Translations under genes and position numbers: made by a program
Source of the DNA: CAZKWG01 sp964615375
Lineage (GTDB): Bacteria; Myxococcota_A; UBA796; CAZKWG01
DNA length: 64,000 nt
Assembly (NCBI GenBank): GCA_964615375.1
Contig: CAZTOW010000005.1
Coordinates: 186,001 to 250,000 of the forward strand
Reading direction: 5' to 3'
In this document: positions 25,794-34,503 of the stretch, piece by piece
Position numbering within the stretch: position 1 is the stretch's first letter
Layout: each line of letters begins with the position of its first letter
Notes under the pieces: generated by a model
What the model saw: the letters and a program-made list of their open reading frames with translations, nothing else
Databases searched by the model: none
What the model was told of the DNA's origin: nothing

Positions 25794-28714
25794 ACGAAGC
25801 TCGTCGCTACCGCGTGCTGGAGACCCTCGGGAAGGGAGGCTTCGGGACCGTCTATCGGGCAGAGCTGCTGGGGAGCGGCGGCTTCGCCAAGCAGGTCGCG
25901 TTGAAGATCCTCAACGACGACGGCCAGCTGGAGATCGCTCACCGGCTGCGCGACGAGGCCCGCATCCTCGGGCTGCTGCACCACCGCGCCGTGGTCGGCG
26001 TGGACAACCTGGTGCGGCTGGAGCCCGGCTGGGCCGTGGTGATGGAGTACGTGGCCGGGGTCGACGCCACCTCTCTCATCCGCTACGGCCCCGGGCCGGT
26101 GCGCGCCATCCTGGAGATCGTCGAGGAGGTGGCCAGCGCGCTGCACGCCGCGTACGCCCAGCCCTCGGAGATGACGGGCAGGCCCCTCTACCTCATCCAC
26201 CGGGACATCAAGCCGTCCAACATCCGCATCACGCCGCGGGGTGAGGTGAAGATCCTCGACTTCGGCGTGGCGCAGGCCAGCTTCAAGACCCGTGAGGCCC
26301 GCACCCGGGCCACCCTCTTCGGCTCCTTCCAGTACATGGCGCCGGAGCGCCTGGACGGCATCGACGGGCCCAAGGGCGACATCTACGCGCTGGGGCTCGT
26401 GCTGGCCCGGCTGCTGACCAGCGCGCGCTTCCCCGAGCCGCCCAAGCACCCGCGTCGGCACGCCACGTTCACCGAGCTCATCACGGCCCGCGTCCGCGAG
26501 GGTCTGGCCGACGCCGGCAACCAGGTGAACCCGGAGGCGCAGGAGGCGATCCTGGGGCTGGTCAGCTCCATGGTCAGCTTCGAGCCCACCGACCGGCCCT
26601 CCGCCCGCGACGTGGAGCGTTTCTGCCGCGAGTGGCGCTCGCCGCTCTCGGGGCCCTGGCTGCGGGACTGGGCCGAGCACGAGGTCCCCAAGCTCGCCTC
26701 GCGCGTCGCGCCACCCCAGGTGGAGGAGGCGCTCTCCGGCTCCATCTTCGTGGAGCTCGCGGGCGAAGAGTCGCTGCCCAACGCGCTCCCCCACGAGGAC
26801 GAGACCTCCGAGACGGTGGCCATCGGCCCGTGGGAGGTCGCCGCGCTCGATCTGGCCATGGACGACGCGCGGGAGTCGAAGCTGGCCTCGCCCAGCCGCC
26901 CCGTCGAGGCTCCCCGCCCCGTCGAGGCTCCCCGCCCCGTTGAGGCTCCCCGCCCCGTCGAGCCGCCTCGCCCCGTCGAGCCGCCTCGCCCGGTGGAGGC
27001 CGCCCCGGTGGACGCCGCCGATCTCCCCGCGCCGCGCACCGCCCGTGATGTCGCCCCGGTGCGCATCGAGCAGCGCCGCGGGGCCGGTCTGCACGCCCAT
27101 GTCGAGCAGCGGCCGGAGCCGGAGCCGCCTCGCCCCGCCGCCCTCGGGATGGTGCTCCCGGAGATCGAGGACGACGAGGGGCCCACCCAGTTCATGCCGG
27201 GCGCGCGGCCTCCTCGCCCTGCGCCGCCTCCGCCGGTCGCCGCGCCGGCTCCGGTCGCCGCACCCCCTCCCGTGGTCGCCGCGCCGCCGCCCGCGCCCCC
27301 GCCGCCCGCGCCCCCGCCACCCCCGGAGCCTGAGGCGCCCATCCGCACCACCCGGCCCGCGGAGCCGGCCCTCGCCGCCATCCCCTCGCCGGGGCTGCCT
27401 CCCGCCGCGCTGCTCGGCCGGGGGCCCGCCATCGACCTGCCTGTGGACATCCCGCCGCCGCCGCACATGATGGACGCGGAGGACGTGCCCGAGGCGCCCG
27501 CCCTGATCCGGCGGGAGCCGGAGGTGGCGGCGGAGGTCCCCACGGCCCTCTTCGGAGGTCCCGAGCTCATCCAGGCCGCGCTGGCCCAGGCCGGGCGCTC
27601 GCCGGGCATCGTCCCGCCGCACGCCATCGAGCAGCCCACGGCCGAGGTCCCCACGGTGGCGGTGCCCAGGGGTCGCTACCCGGACGAGGAGCCGTCCACG
27701 GTGCAGGCGCCGCGGACGGAGCCGTCCAGCGCCGAGGCCCAGCCCACCGAGCAGCTCGGGGCCGCGACCCTGGAGCACATCGCCGCGCGCGCCTCCAACG
27801 GACCGACCCTCGACCCGGCGATCACGGACCCCGCGCCCCTGCCCGACGTGGCGACCGAGGGCGTGGAGCTCCCGCCCGCGCCCGCGCCCGCGCCCGCACG
27901 CGCCCGGCCCTCGGACGCCCCGCCCACCCGCGCGCGCGCCGAGGTCCCGAACCCTCCCTCGGGGACCATCCGCACGGTGCGCCCCGCGGCGCCCCCGGCG
28001 GAGACCCTGCCGCCGCCGGAGCCTCGGAGGAGCAACACGGGCCTCATCGTGGGCGTCGTGACGGTGCTCCTGCTGGCCGGCGCCGCCTGGATCTTCGGGC
28101 CCGGCCTGAAGTCTCCGCCGACCCCCGCGGTGGAGCCCGCCGCGCCGACCACCACCGCGCCGTCGCAGCCCGCCGCGCCGACGCCTGCGGCCACGCCCGC
28201 GCCAGAGCCCACGCCCGAGCCCGCCACGCCCGCGCCGGAGCCCACGCCCGCGCCTTCGGCGGCGCCCGCCACGCCCGCGTCGACCTCCGCCGCCGCGAAG
28301 CCGGCCAGCGCGAGCGCGAAGCCCGCCTCCAGCGCGCGGAGCTCTCGGGAGCCGACGACCAGCGCCCGCACCGAGCCCGAGGACGTCTATCCGCCGCCCC
28401 AGCGCGTGGTCACCGCCGCGAGCTCCACGCCCGCGCCGACCCCGGCCCCCGAGCCGGAGCCCGAGCCGGAGCCCGAGCCCGCCTCCTCGGGAGGCTCGGG
28501 CGTGGTCCGGGTGACCGGGGACGCGAGCCAGGTCTGGCTGGTCTCTGACAGCGGCCAGCGCCTCTCGCCTGGCACGCTGCCCGCCGGGACCTACAAGATC
28601 ATGGCTGTGTTCCCGGATCTCGGCGAGGTCTCCGCCGGGAAGGTGGACCTTCAGCCCAACCAGAGTGTCACGCTCAAGTGCGTCGCGAGTTTCAAACGGT
28701 GTACCCGGTCCTGA
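25790..28714 (+). CDS. Membrane-anchored Ser/Thr protein kinase with PEGA-like extracytoplasmic domain
   Basis: GTG 25790 overlaps the previous stop and has AGGAG upstream; product 974 aa. The kinase domain (about 6-300) is canonical: LGKGGFGTVYRAE, VALKIL, HRDIKPSNIRI, LDFGVAQ, QYMAPERL. A long Pro-rich linker includes tandem 'APRPVE' / 'PPRPVE' units. One membrane segment (TGLIVGVVTVLLLAGAAWIF, about residue 750) is followed by a Pro/Ala/Glu linker and a C-terminal beta domain (VVRVTGDASQVWLVSDSG ... LPAGTYKIMAVF) like PEGA domains. This predicts a transmembrane sensor kinase. Its overlap with the secreted repeat protein upstream and the FG-GAP lipoprotein downstream suggests an envelope-signalling operon. 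Confidence 0.92.
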   Translation: MNEARRYRVLETLGKGGFGTVYRAELLGSGGFAKQVALKILNDDGQLEIAHRLRDEARILGLLHHRAVVGVDNLVRLEPGWAVVMEYVAGVDATSLIRYGPGPVRAILEIVEEVASALHAAYAQPSEMTGRPLYLIHRDIKPSNIRITPRGEVKILDFGVAQASFKTREARTRATLFGSFQYMAPERLDGIDGPKGDIYALGLVLARLLTSARFPEPPKHPRRHATFTELITARVREGLADAGNQVNPEAQEAILGLVSSMVSFEPTDRPSARDVERFCREWRSPLSGPWLRDWAEHEVPKLASRVAPPQVEEALSGSIFVELAGEESLPNALPHEDETSETVAIGPWEVAALDLAMDDARESKLASPSRPVEAPRPVEAPRPVEAPRPVEPPRPVEPPRPVEAAPVDAADLPAPRTARDVAPVRIEQRRGAGLHAHVEQRPEPEPPRPAALGMVLPEIEDDEGPTQFMPGARPPRPAPPPPVAAPAPVAAPPPVVAAPPPAPPPPAPPPPPEPEAPIRTTRPAEPALAAIPSPGLPPAALLGRGPAIDLPVDIPPPPHMMDAEDVPEAPALIRREPEVAAEVPTALFGGPELIQAALAQAGRSPGIVPPHAIEQPTAEVPTVAVPRGRYPDEEPSTVQAPRTEPSSAEAQPTEQLGAATLEHIAARASNGPTLDPAITDPAPLPDVATEGVELPPAPAPAPARARPSDAPPTRARAEVPNPPSGTIRTVRPAAPPAETLPPPEPRRSNTGLIVGVVTVLLLAGAAWIFGPGLKSPPTPAVEPAAPTTTAPSQPAAPTPAATPAPEPTPEPATPAPEPTPAPSAAPATPASTSAAAKPASASAKPASSARSSREPTTSARTEPEDVYPPPQRVVTAASSTPAPTPAPEPEPEPEPEPASSGGSGVVRVTGDASQVWLVSDSGQRLSPGTLPAGTYKIMAVFPDLGEVSAGKVDLQPNQSVTLKCVASFKRCTRS

Positions 28715-30297
28715 AGCCCTCCCTCCGCTTCCTGGTCGCGCTCGCCCTCCTGCCAGGGCTCGCGGGCTGTCCGCTCATCCTCGAGGCCGAGCATCAGGCT
28801 CGGGTTGACGCCGATGGTGATGGCTATCTGGCTGTCGGCTACAACGAGGGGGATGACTGCGACGACTCCAACGCCGAGGTGAACCCGGGGAACACCGAGG
28901 TCTGCGGCGACGGTCTGGACAACGACTGCAGCGGCGGCTCCAACAACTGTGGGTTGACCGGGACGATCGACATCGACAGCGCCGATCACCTGATCACGCC
29001 GACCGACGGCAGCCAGAAGGTCGGCTTCGGGGTGGCCAACGTGGGCGACGTGGACGGCAACGGGAACGACGACGTGCTGGTCGGCGCCCCGGGCTGGGAC
29101 CAGAGCTTCCCCAACACGGGCGGCGCCTTCCTGTTCCTCGGCCCTCCGGGCAACGCGAAGAAGCTGGCGGTCAGCGAGGCGGATCTCAAGGTCTTCGGCT
29201 ACAACGAGGACGAGCAGATCGGCATCGTCCTGGAGAAGGGCGGGGACATGGACGGCGACGGCTACGGCGACGTCCTGCTGGGGGCGCCGTACCTGGCCAG
29301 CTCGGGCGAGGAGAAGGCGGGCGCCTGGTACATCGTCATGGGCCCCGGCGGCCCGGCCATGTCCACCTCGGCCGCCTGGGGCAACGGGAAGGGCAGCGCG
29401 GCCAACGACCGGCTCGGCTACGCGGTCAGCTCGGGCGACCTGGACGGCTCCGGCCAGCTCGACTTCGCCGCGGGGGCGCCCCTGGCCAACCAGGACGGGG
29501 GCGACGCGGGGCATGTCTACATCCACTTCGGCCCGGTGCAGGGGTCGACGACCCCCGACCGCGCCTCGGTGGACCTCTACGGCGCGCCGGCGGACGAGGC
29601 GGGCTCCGCCGTGCTGGCGCGCGACTTCGACGGTGACGGCATCGACGACATCCTGGTCGGCGCGCCGGGCTTCGACGGGGCCGGGGAGAGCTCGGGCACG
29701 GCCTTCATGGTCGCCGGCCCGCTGAGCTCCGACGGGCTGCTGACCACGATGAACGACGCCTACCTGACCGGCCTGGCCGCTGGCGACGAGGCCGGAACCA
29801 CGCTCGCCTCCGGGGACATGAACGGCGACGGCTACGAGGACGCGCTCATCGGCGCGCTGCTGGCCGAGGGCGTGGCCACCGACTCCGGGGCGGTGTTCAT
29901 CCTGTTCGGGCCGCTGCGCGGGGCGATGAGCTCGTCCGCGGGGGCCAGCGGGCAGTCCGAGGGCGACTCGGCGGGCAGCGCCATCGCGGTGGGCGACGCC
30001 GACGGGGACGGCACCCAGGACCTGCTGGTGGGCGCCAACACGCGCGACGTGAGCGCCACGGACTCCGGGGCCGCCTACCTGCTCTACGGGCCGGTGGACG
30101 CCAACATCGCGCTCGGGCGGGCCAACGTCAAGATCGCCGGGGCGGCCGAGGACGACGTGGTGGGCGGCGCGCTCGCGCTGGCCGACTGGGACGGCAACGG
30201 CAGCGCGGACCTCTTCCTCGGCTCGCTGGGCCAGGACCAGGGCGGATCGGTCAACAACGGCGGGATGGTCTACGTCTTCCTGGAGGCGGGGCTCTGA
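28699..30297 (+). CDS. FG-GAP repeat lipoprotein
   Basis: The product has a lipoprotein signal (LRFLVALALLPGLAGC), one MopE-like acidic motif (DDCDDSNAEVNPGNTEVCGDG-like, with DNDCSGG) and six or more FG-GAP repeats (VGDVDGNGNDDVLVGAPG, DFDGDGIDDILVGAPG, DMNGDGYEDALIGA), so a calcium-binding beta-propeller outside the cytoplasm is expected. GTG 28699 is the nearest start to the signal; GTG 28678 is an alternative. Both lie inside the kinase gene, which ends at 28714. It resembles the product of 18694-20718 but has fewer Cys motifs. Confidence 0.85.
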   Translation: MYPVLKPSLRFLVALALLPGLAGCPLILEAEHQARVDADGDGYLAVGYNEGDDCDDSNAEVNPGNTEVCGDGLDNDCSGGSNNCGLTGTIDIDSADHLITPTDGSQKVGFGVANVGDVDGNGNDDVLVGAPGWDQSFPNTGGAFLFLGPPGNAKKLAVSEADLKVFGYNEDEQIGIVLEKGGDMDGDGYGDVLLGAPYLASSGEEKAGAWYIVMGPGGPAMSTSAAWGNGKGSAANDRLGYAVSSGDLDGSGQLDFAAGAPLANQDGGDAGHVYIHFGPVQGSTTPDRASVDLYGAPADEAGSAVLARDFDGDGIDDILVGAPGFDGAGESSGTAFMVAGPLSSDGLLTTMNDAYLTGLAAGDEAGTTLASGDMNGDGYEDALIGALLAEGVATDSGAVFILFGPLRGAMSSSAGASGQSEGDSAGSAIAVGDADGDGTQDLLVGANTRDVSATDSGAAYLLYGPVDANIALGRANVKIAGAAEDDVVGGALALADWDGNGSADLFLGSLGQDQGGSVNNGGMVYVFLEAGL

Positions 30298-30644
30298 GCG
30301 ACCTGTGCGTTTTCGCACACCCCAGCCAGGGTGCCCTCCTGGTGGTGGAGGGCGCGCTGGAGGGGAGCTCCGCGGACGCGCTGGCCGAGGCCCTGGCGCA
30401 GGCCGAGCGCGAGATCCCGCCGGGGCCGTTGCGGCTCGACCTGGACGGGCTGGAGCTGCTGGACGGCGTGGCGACGGCGCGGGCGGTGACCGCGCTCCGC
30501 GCCCTGCTCGCCCGGCGCGGCGCGCTGGTGCTGGTGGCCCCGCCGCAGATGCTGGCCCACACGCTCTACCGGGTGGGCGCGCTGGAGGACGGGCGGCTCA
30601 CGGTGGTGGACACGCGGAGCGAGGAGCCGACGACGGCGAATTGA
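30294..30644 (+). CDS. STAS-domain protein (anti-sigma-factor antagonist-like), probable CTG start
   Basis: The frame encodes GALLVVEGALEGSSADALAEAL, LRLDLDGLELLDGVATARAV and LVLVAPPQMLAHTLYRVGAL, the beta-alpha pattern of a STAS domain. The loop that carries the phosphorylated Ser/Thr in SpoIIAA-type proteins reads ELLDGVAT. The first standard start, GTG 30342, would cut the first beta-strand. CTG 30294 overlaps the upstream TGA and has GGAGG 7 nt before it, so it is the best start (116 aa). Role: protein-protein switch, perhaps downstream of the neighbouring kinase. Confidence 0.7.
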   Translation: MSDLCVFAHPSQGALLVVEGALEGSSADALAEALAQAEREIPPGPLRLDLDGLELLDGVATARAVTALRALLARRGALVLVAPPQMLAHTLYRVGALEDGRLTVVDTRSEEPTTAN

Positions 30645-30678
30645 GGCGCGCCCCCCCGGATCGCGCTACATCCCGGAG

Positions 30679-31014
30679 ATGCTGCTGCTGAGCCTCCTCC
30701 TCGCCTGCGCCCCCGACCCCAAGCCCGAGGCTCCTCCCGAGGCGGTCTTCGTGGCCTCCGAGGAGTGGAAGGGCCCGGCCCTGGACTACCCCAAGCCCGA
30801 CGCCAGCCTCGGTCCCCTGGCCTGCGCGACCGAGGACACGCTTCGCTGCCGGGCCGACCAGGACTGCGGCTGCGGGCGCGCGCTCTCCGACGGCGCCTGC
30901 GTCATCGGCACGGCGGCCTGCCTGGACCTCGAGGCCCCCTGCCCGGAGCTCTGCGGCCCGGAGAAGGGGCGGCTCACCTGCGTGGACGGGCGCTGCGTGC
31001 GCGCGGGGGGCTGA
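30679..31014 (+). CDS. Small Cys-rich lipoprotein
   Basis: The 111-aa product starts MLLLSLLLAC, a minimal lipoprotein signal. The mature part has about ten Cys (LACATEDTLRCRADQDCGCG, GACVIGTAACLDLEAPCPELCG, LTCVDGRCV), suggesting a disulphide-stabilised extracellular domain. No family recognised. It converges on the minus-strand nuclease-like gene, 3 bp away. Confidence 0.7.
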   Translation: MLLLSLLLACAPDPKPEAPPEAVFVASEEWKGPALDYPKPDASLGPLACATEDTLRCRADQDCGCGRALSDGACVIGTAACLDLEAPCPELCGPEKGRLTCVDGRCVRAGG

Positions 31015-31017
31015 GGG

Positions 31018-31461
31018 TCAGCGCCCCAGCTTCAAGGACCCCTGGGGACCCCGAACACCCTCTTGAGCCAGCTGCCGGCTCCTCCGCGAGAACGCGGGCT
31101 GACGGGTCACGGGTCCCACGGCCAGCCAGTAGAGCCCGCGGAGCCTGCGGGCGAGCGGTGATCCTCGGATCAGTGAGCGAAGCCACCTCGCCTTGGCCAC
31201 CACCTCATCCACGTGGCCCGGCGAGCTCGCAGAGTGGAGTTCGACCGCCCAGACCTCGGCGTCATAGGCGATCACGTAGTCCCATCGTGGATCATTGGGG
31301 AGCCGCCACCGCAGCCCCTCGTCCAGGTCGCAGCTCCCTTCGAGCCTTCGCGGGTCGTCTGGCGCGACGCGGCTCCGCTCGTTCCCGCCGAGCGCCTGGA
31401 GACCCTGTTCCGCGCGAAGGGAGGGGTCGATGGCCTGCAGGTCGTCGGAGAACCAGCTCAA
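31018..31461 (-). CDS. Small protein with PD-(D/E)XK-like core, partner of AAA ATPase
   Basis: The 147-aa product begins with TTG 31461 overlapping the ATPase stop (TTGA), so the two are translated as a unit. The core RWDYVIAYDAEVWAVELHSAS, followed by VVAKARWL, places D61, E74-x-H76 and K90 in an order reminiscent of restriction-endonuclease-like folds, with His where the Lys of ExK is usual. I do not know a named family. ATPase plus small nuclease-like gene pairs are typical of phage-defence modules, so an effector role is an inference. Confidence 0.65.
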   Translation of the reverse strand: MSWFSDDLQAIDPSLRAEQGLQALGGNERSRVAPDDPRRLEGSCDLDEGLRWRLPNDPRWDYVIAYDAEVWAVELHSASSPGHVDEVVAKARWLRSLIRGSPLARRLRGLYWLAVGPVTRQPAFSRRSRQLAQEGVRGPQGSLKLGR

Positions 31462-32609
31462 AAGAGCACCGCCTCGCTCACGAGGGCGTTCGCCCGCTCG
31501 GCGAAGTCGGTGAGCCCACCCCAGTTCGCGACGTCCGGATCATCGGAGTCGGGGTCCAGCGTCGAGATGTCCTTCCCGACCACGCCGCTGGCGGTGTGCC
31601 CCATGTGGAAGACTCGCAGCTCTTTCTGGGCGATGGACTGACCGATCTCCTGGATTCCCGAGGTGGGCTTCATGTTGAAGAGCCTCGCCAGCAGGTCGGG
31701 GCGCGAAGACAGGGCGTGTCGAATCCGCGTCAGGGCCCAGACCAGCTCGAGCAGATGCGGCGAGTGCGTCGAGATGACGACCTTGTACCCTCGCTTCAAG
31801 AGGTCGAGCGCGACCATGGCGAACGCCGTGATCGCGCCAGGGTGCAGGCCCATCTCCGGCTCCTCGATGACCACCCACTCCAGCTTCCCCCGGCGCGGCC
31901 GGGCCTGTGTGGGTGTCAGCCAGTAGAGCCCGAGCATCAAAGGGATGAATTCTCGCTGCCCGGCCGACCAGCTCAGGAAGGGCAGCCTCTGGTCGTTCCC
32001 GACCTGAAGGACGATGCGCTTCCGAAGACGCGCGCTGTCCACGTGGACCTGCGCGTCATGGAAGACCGATGAGCCGACCAGCTCTCGAATCTCCTGTTTC
32101 CACCTTCTCTCTGCTGGGAAGAGGGTCAGGTCTTCGAGCCCTTCCTCCAGGAGCCGCCGCAGGTCCTCGCTGAACTGCTTGACGACGAACGGGGTCTCCA
32201 CGTCAAAGGAGGTGAAGGGCCTGGGCCACCCCTCCTGCAGGGTCAGCACCCGCTGAGCGGGCACATAGAAGAGGCGAGCCCCACTTCGCCCGTGCTTGGA
32301 CCAGGCCTCTCGCGCCGCCGAGACCGGATCCCAGGGGCGCCCGTCCACCTCCAGCGCGGTCCGCTCATCGACCAGGCTGCCCATGCCCTCCCCGAAGACC
32401 AGCTCGACGAAGTCGGCGGGCTTGTCGCCCCAGTGGTAGCCGTGCAGCTTCAGCGCCTCCACGATCGGGTCCGTGTCGATCACCGCCTTCAAGGTCTGAA
32501 GCAGGAGGGACTTGCCGCTGGCCTGAGGGCCCACCAGGATCGTGAGATCGCCAGGGGTGAAGTCCACGCTCTGGATGGGTCCCAGGTGCTGGATCCTCAA
32601 GCGGTTCAC
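31458..32609 (-). CDS. AAA_21/OLD-like ABC-type ATPase (candidate defence ATPase)
   Basis: GTG 32609 has GGAGGAGT upstream; product 383 aa. It shows Walker A GPQASGKS (27-34), an ABC-like signature region SWSAGQREFIPL, Walker B WVVIEEPEMGLHP and a switch His in VISTHSPHLLE. This order with a long insertion between A and signature is typical of AAA_15/AAA_21 (OLD/RecF-like) ATPases found in defence systems such as PARIS, Gabija-like and Septu-like modules. No TOPRIM nuclease domain is fused. The overlapping downstream gene likely supplies the effector. Confidence 0.85.
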   Translation of the reverse strand: MNRLRIQHLGPIQSVDFTPGDLTILVGPQASGKSLLLQTLKAVIDTDPIVEALKLHGYHWGDKPADFVELVFGEGMGSLVDERTALEVDGRPWDPVSAAREAWSKHGRSGARLFYVPAQRVLTLQEGWPRPFTSFDVETPFVVKQFSEDLRRLLEEGLEDLTLFPAERRWKQEIRELVGSSVFHDAQVHVDSARLRKRIVLQVGNDQRLPFLSWSAGQREFIPLMLGLYWLTPTQARPRRGKLEWVVIEEPEMGLHPGAITAFAMVALDLLKRGYKVVISTHSPHLLELVWALTRIRHALSSRPDLLARLFNMKPTSGIQEIGQSIAQKELRVFHMGHTASGVVGKDISTLDPDSDDPDVANWGGLTDFAERANALVSEAVLF

Positions 32610-32648
32610 AGGGACTCCTCCTGGCCATGGCTCGGGTCGTGCTTGAGT

Positions 32649-33320
32649 TTAGCTCGCCGGCTCCGCCGAGGGCACCAGGGCCCGCCAGAGCGCGCTCATC
32701 GGGACCGCGGTGCGCTCGCGCTCCTCGATGGGCTCGGAGCCGCTGACCAGGGGCTCCTCCCGAAGATCGGGGTCGAAGGTGAAGCCCTGGTGGGGCTGCA
32801 GCGCGCGCACGTCCTCGCGCCAGCCGGACCAGCGGGCCAGCGTGTAGAAGCGGTCCAGGTCCGCGCTCAGCGTCCAGCGCACGAAGCCGGTGTAGCCGAG
32901 GCCGAGCTCCACCCAGGCGCGCGCCGAGCGGTAGAGCACGCGGCCCTGCTCGCCGGGGAGGGCGCCCGCGTTGACCACGAAGAAGCCGCCCAGCACGTCG
33001 TGGGCGACGATGAGGGCCCCGGGGAGCGCCGCTGGCCGACCGGAGAGCCCGTTCCACTCCCGCAGCCCGTCGCCGAGCGGCGGCCCGCCCGCGCCCAGCA
33101 GGCGGATCCAGCCGTGGTCCACCGACACGCCCGCCGTGTAGAGGGCCATCGCCCCCAGCGTGGTCGCGGCGGAGACCTGCAGGCGGTAGAGGGTCGCCTC
33201 GCCCCGCTCGCGCGGGGTGGTGAGGATGCTGGCAGGGTTGCGCGCCTCGGCCAGCCACTGCCGAAGCTGAGGCCAGGCAGGGTCTTCCACGCGCAGGAGC
33301 TCGTCCAGTGTCGTCGTCAT
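32649..33320 (-). CDS. DUF2625 family protein
   Basis: The 223-aa product opens TTTLDELLRVEDPAWPQLRQW and contains LYRLQVSAATTLGAMALYTAGV and VDHGWIRLLGAGG followed by LREWNGLSG, which matches the DUF2625 pattern (Q-V-x-T-x-S-x-LG ... DHGWLRILGSG ... WN) as I remember it. Soluble, function unknown. It lies 39 bp upstream of the ATPase gene on the same strand and could share its promoter. Confidence 0.75.
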   Translation of the reverse strand: MTTTLDELLRVEDPAWPQLRQWLAEARNPASILTTPRERGEATLYRLQVSAATTLGAMALYTAGVSVDHGWIRLLGAGGPPLGDGLREWNGLSGRPAALPGALIVAHDVLGGFFVVNAGALPGEQGRVLYRSARAWVELGLGYTGFVRWTLSADLDRFYTLARWSGWREDVRALQPHQGFTFDPDLREEPLVSGSEPIEERERTAVPMSALWRALVPSAEPAS

Positions 33321-33385
33321 ACCGTCCTCGTCACGCTCCTCTATCGATGTGATTGCGATTCGGGCTCGTCTGCTGTATGGGATCG

Positions 33386-34402
33386 ATGATGAAGTACCTT
33401 CCTCGCACCATCTGGCTCACCACCGCTCTCGTGGCCTGCGGCAACGACAGCAAGCTCCACCGCGTCCAGGAGACGGACACCTTCTACCAGGAGGTGACGG
33501 ACAAGGTGGACATCCTCTGGGTCGTGGACAACAGCCTGTCCATGGGCGACGAGCAGGCGGAGCTGGGGAGCCAGATCAACAGCTTCATCCTTGGTATCGA
33601 GGGGACGGACCTCGACTGGCAGATGGGCGTCATCACCACCGACATGGAGGACACCTCGCAGAGCGGTCGCCTGCTCGGCGCGCCCACCATCCTCACGCCC
33701 ACCACCGAGAACTACGAGAACAAGTTCTACAACCTCGTCACCGGGGCGGGGCTCGAGGGCTCGGACAAGGAGGCGGGCATCGACGCCGCCATCCAGGCCC
33801 TCTCCGAGCCGCTGGCCAGCGGCTACAACGCCGGCTTCCTCCGCGAGGAGGCCAAGCTGAGCGTCATCTTCCTCTCCGACGAGAACGACTGCACCAACCG
33901 CGGCGCGATGTCGGGCATGGACGGATCGGCCTGCTATGACAAGCCCGATCTGCTCACCAGCATGGCGGTGCTGGTCAAAGAGTACGAGGCGCTCAAGGGC
34001 GACTCCCGGCTGCTGGTCAGCTCCATCGTCGGGCCGCCCATCAGCGCGGGCTGCGTGGGCGCGGTCCCCGGCCCGCGCTACGAGACCATGGCGGATGCCT
34101 TCGGTGGGATCAAGGCCAGCATCTGCGAGTCGGACTTCTCCAGCGTCATGAACGAGCTCGGCCTGCAGAGCGCCGGGCTCTACACCAGCTTCCGGCTGTC
34201 CTACGCCGCCGTGCCAGAGTCCATCGAGGTCTTCGTGGACGACGTGCAGGTCTACGAGGACACCACCGAGGTCAACGGCTGGACTTACGACGACTCCTAC
34301 CAGATGTTGTACTTCCACGGCGCCTCGATCCCCACCTGGGGGGCGGAGATCACGGTCAACTATGAGGTGGCCGGCGCCCGCACCGAGGACTCCGGCGCCT
34401 GA
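33386..34402 (+). CDS. von Willebrand factor A domain lipoprotein
   Basis: ATG 33386 or 33389 gives a lipoprotein signal (MKYLPRTIWLTTALVAC, lipobox LVAC). The vWA domain has the metal-ion-dependent adhesion motif VVDNSLSMGDEQ (DxSxS), a downstream conserved LSVIFLSDENDC and two further Cys. A C-terminal beta domain of about 90 residues follows. Secreted vWA lipoproteins of this type are numerous in Myxococcota. Role probably surface adhesion or complex assembly. The frame is open to 33353 but the extra residues spoil the signal. Confidence 0.82.
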   Translation: MMKYLPRTIWLTTALVACGNDSKLHRVQETDTFYQEVTDKVDILWVVDNSLSMGDEQAELGSQINSFILGIEGTDLDWQMGVITTDMEDTSQSGRLLGAPTILTPTTENYENKFYNLVTGAGLEGSDKEAGIDAAIQALSEPLASGYNAGFLREEAKLSVIFLSDENDCTNRGAMSGMDGSACYDKPDLLTSMAVLVKEYEALKGDSRLLVSSIVGPPISAGCVGAVPGPRYETMADAFGGIKASICESDFSSVMNELGLQSAGLYTSFRLSYAAVPESIEVFVDDVQVYEDTTEVNGWTYDDSYQMLYFHGASIPTWGAEITVNYEVAGARTEDSGA

Positions 34403-34503
34403 GCGCCTTCCCTCGGCGGCGCCCGCGCATAGATTGAGGCCCGCAGGAGCCCCCCATCCCCCCGCGTGAGCCCGAGGCGCTGAGTGTACGCCAGTTCTTC
34501 GGC

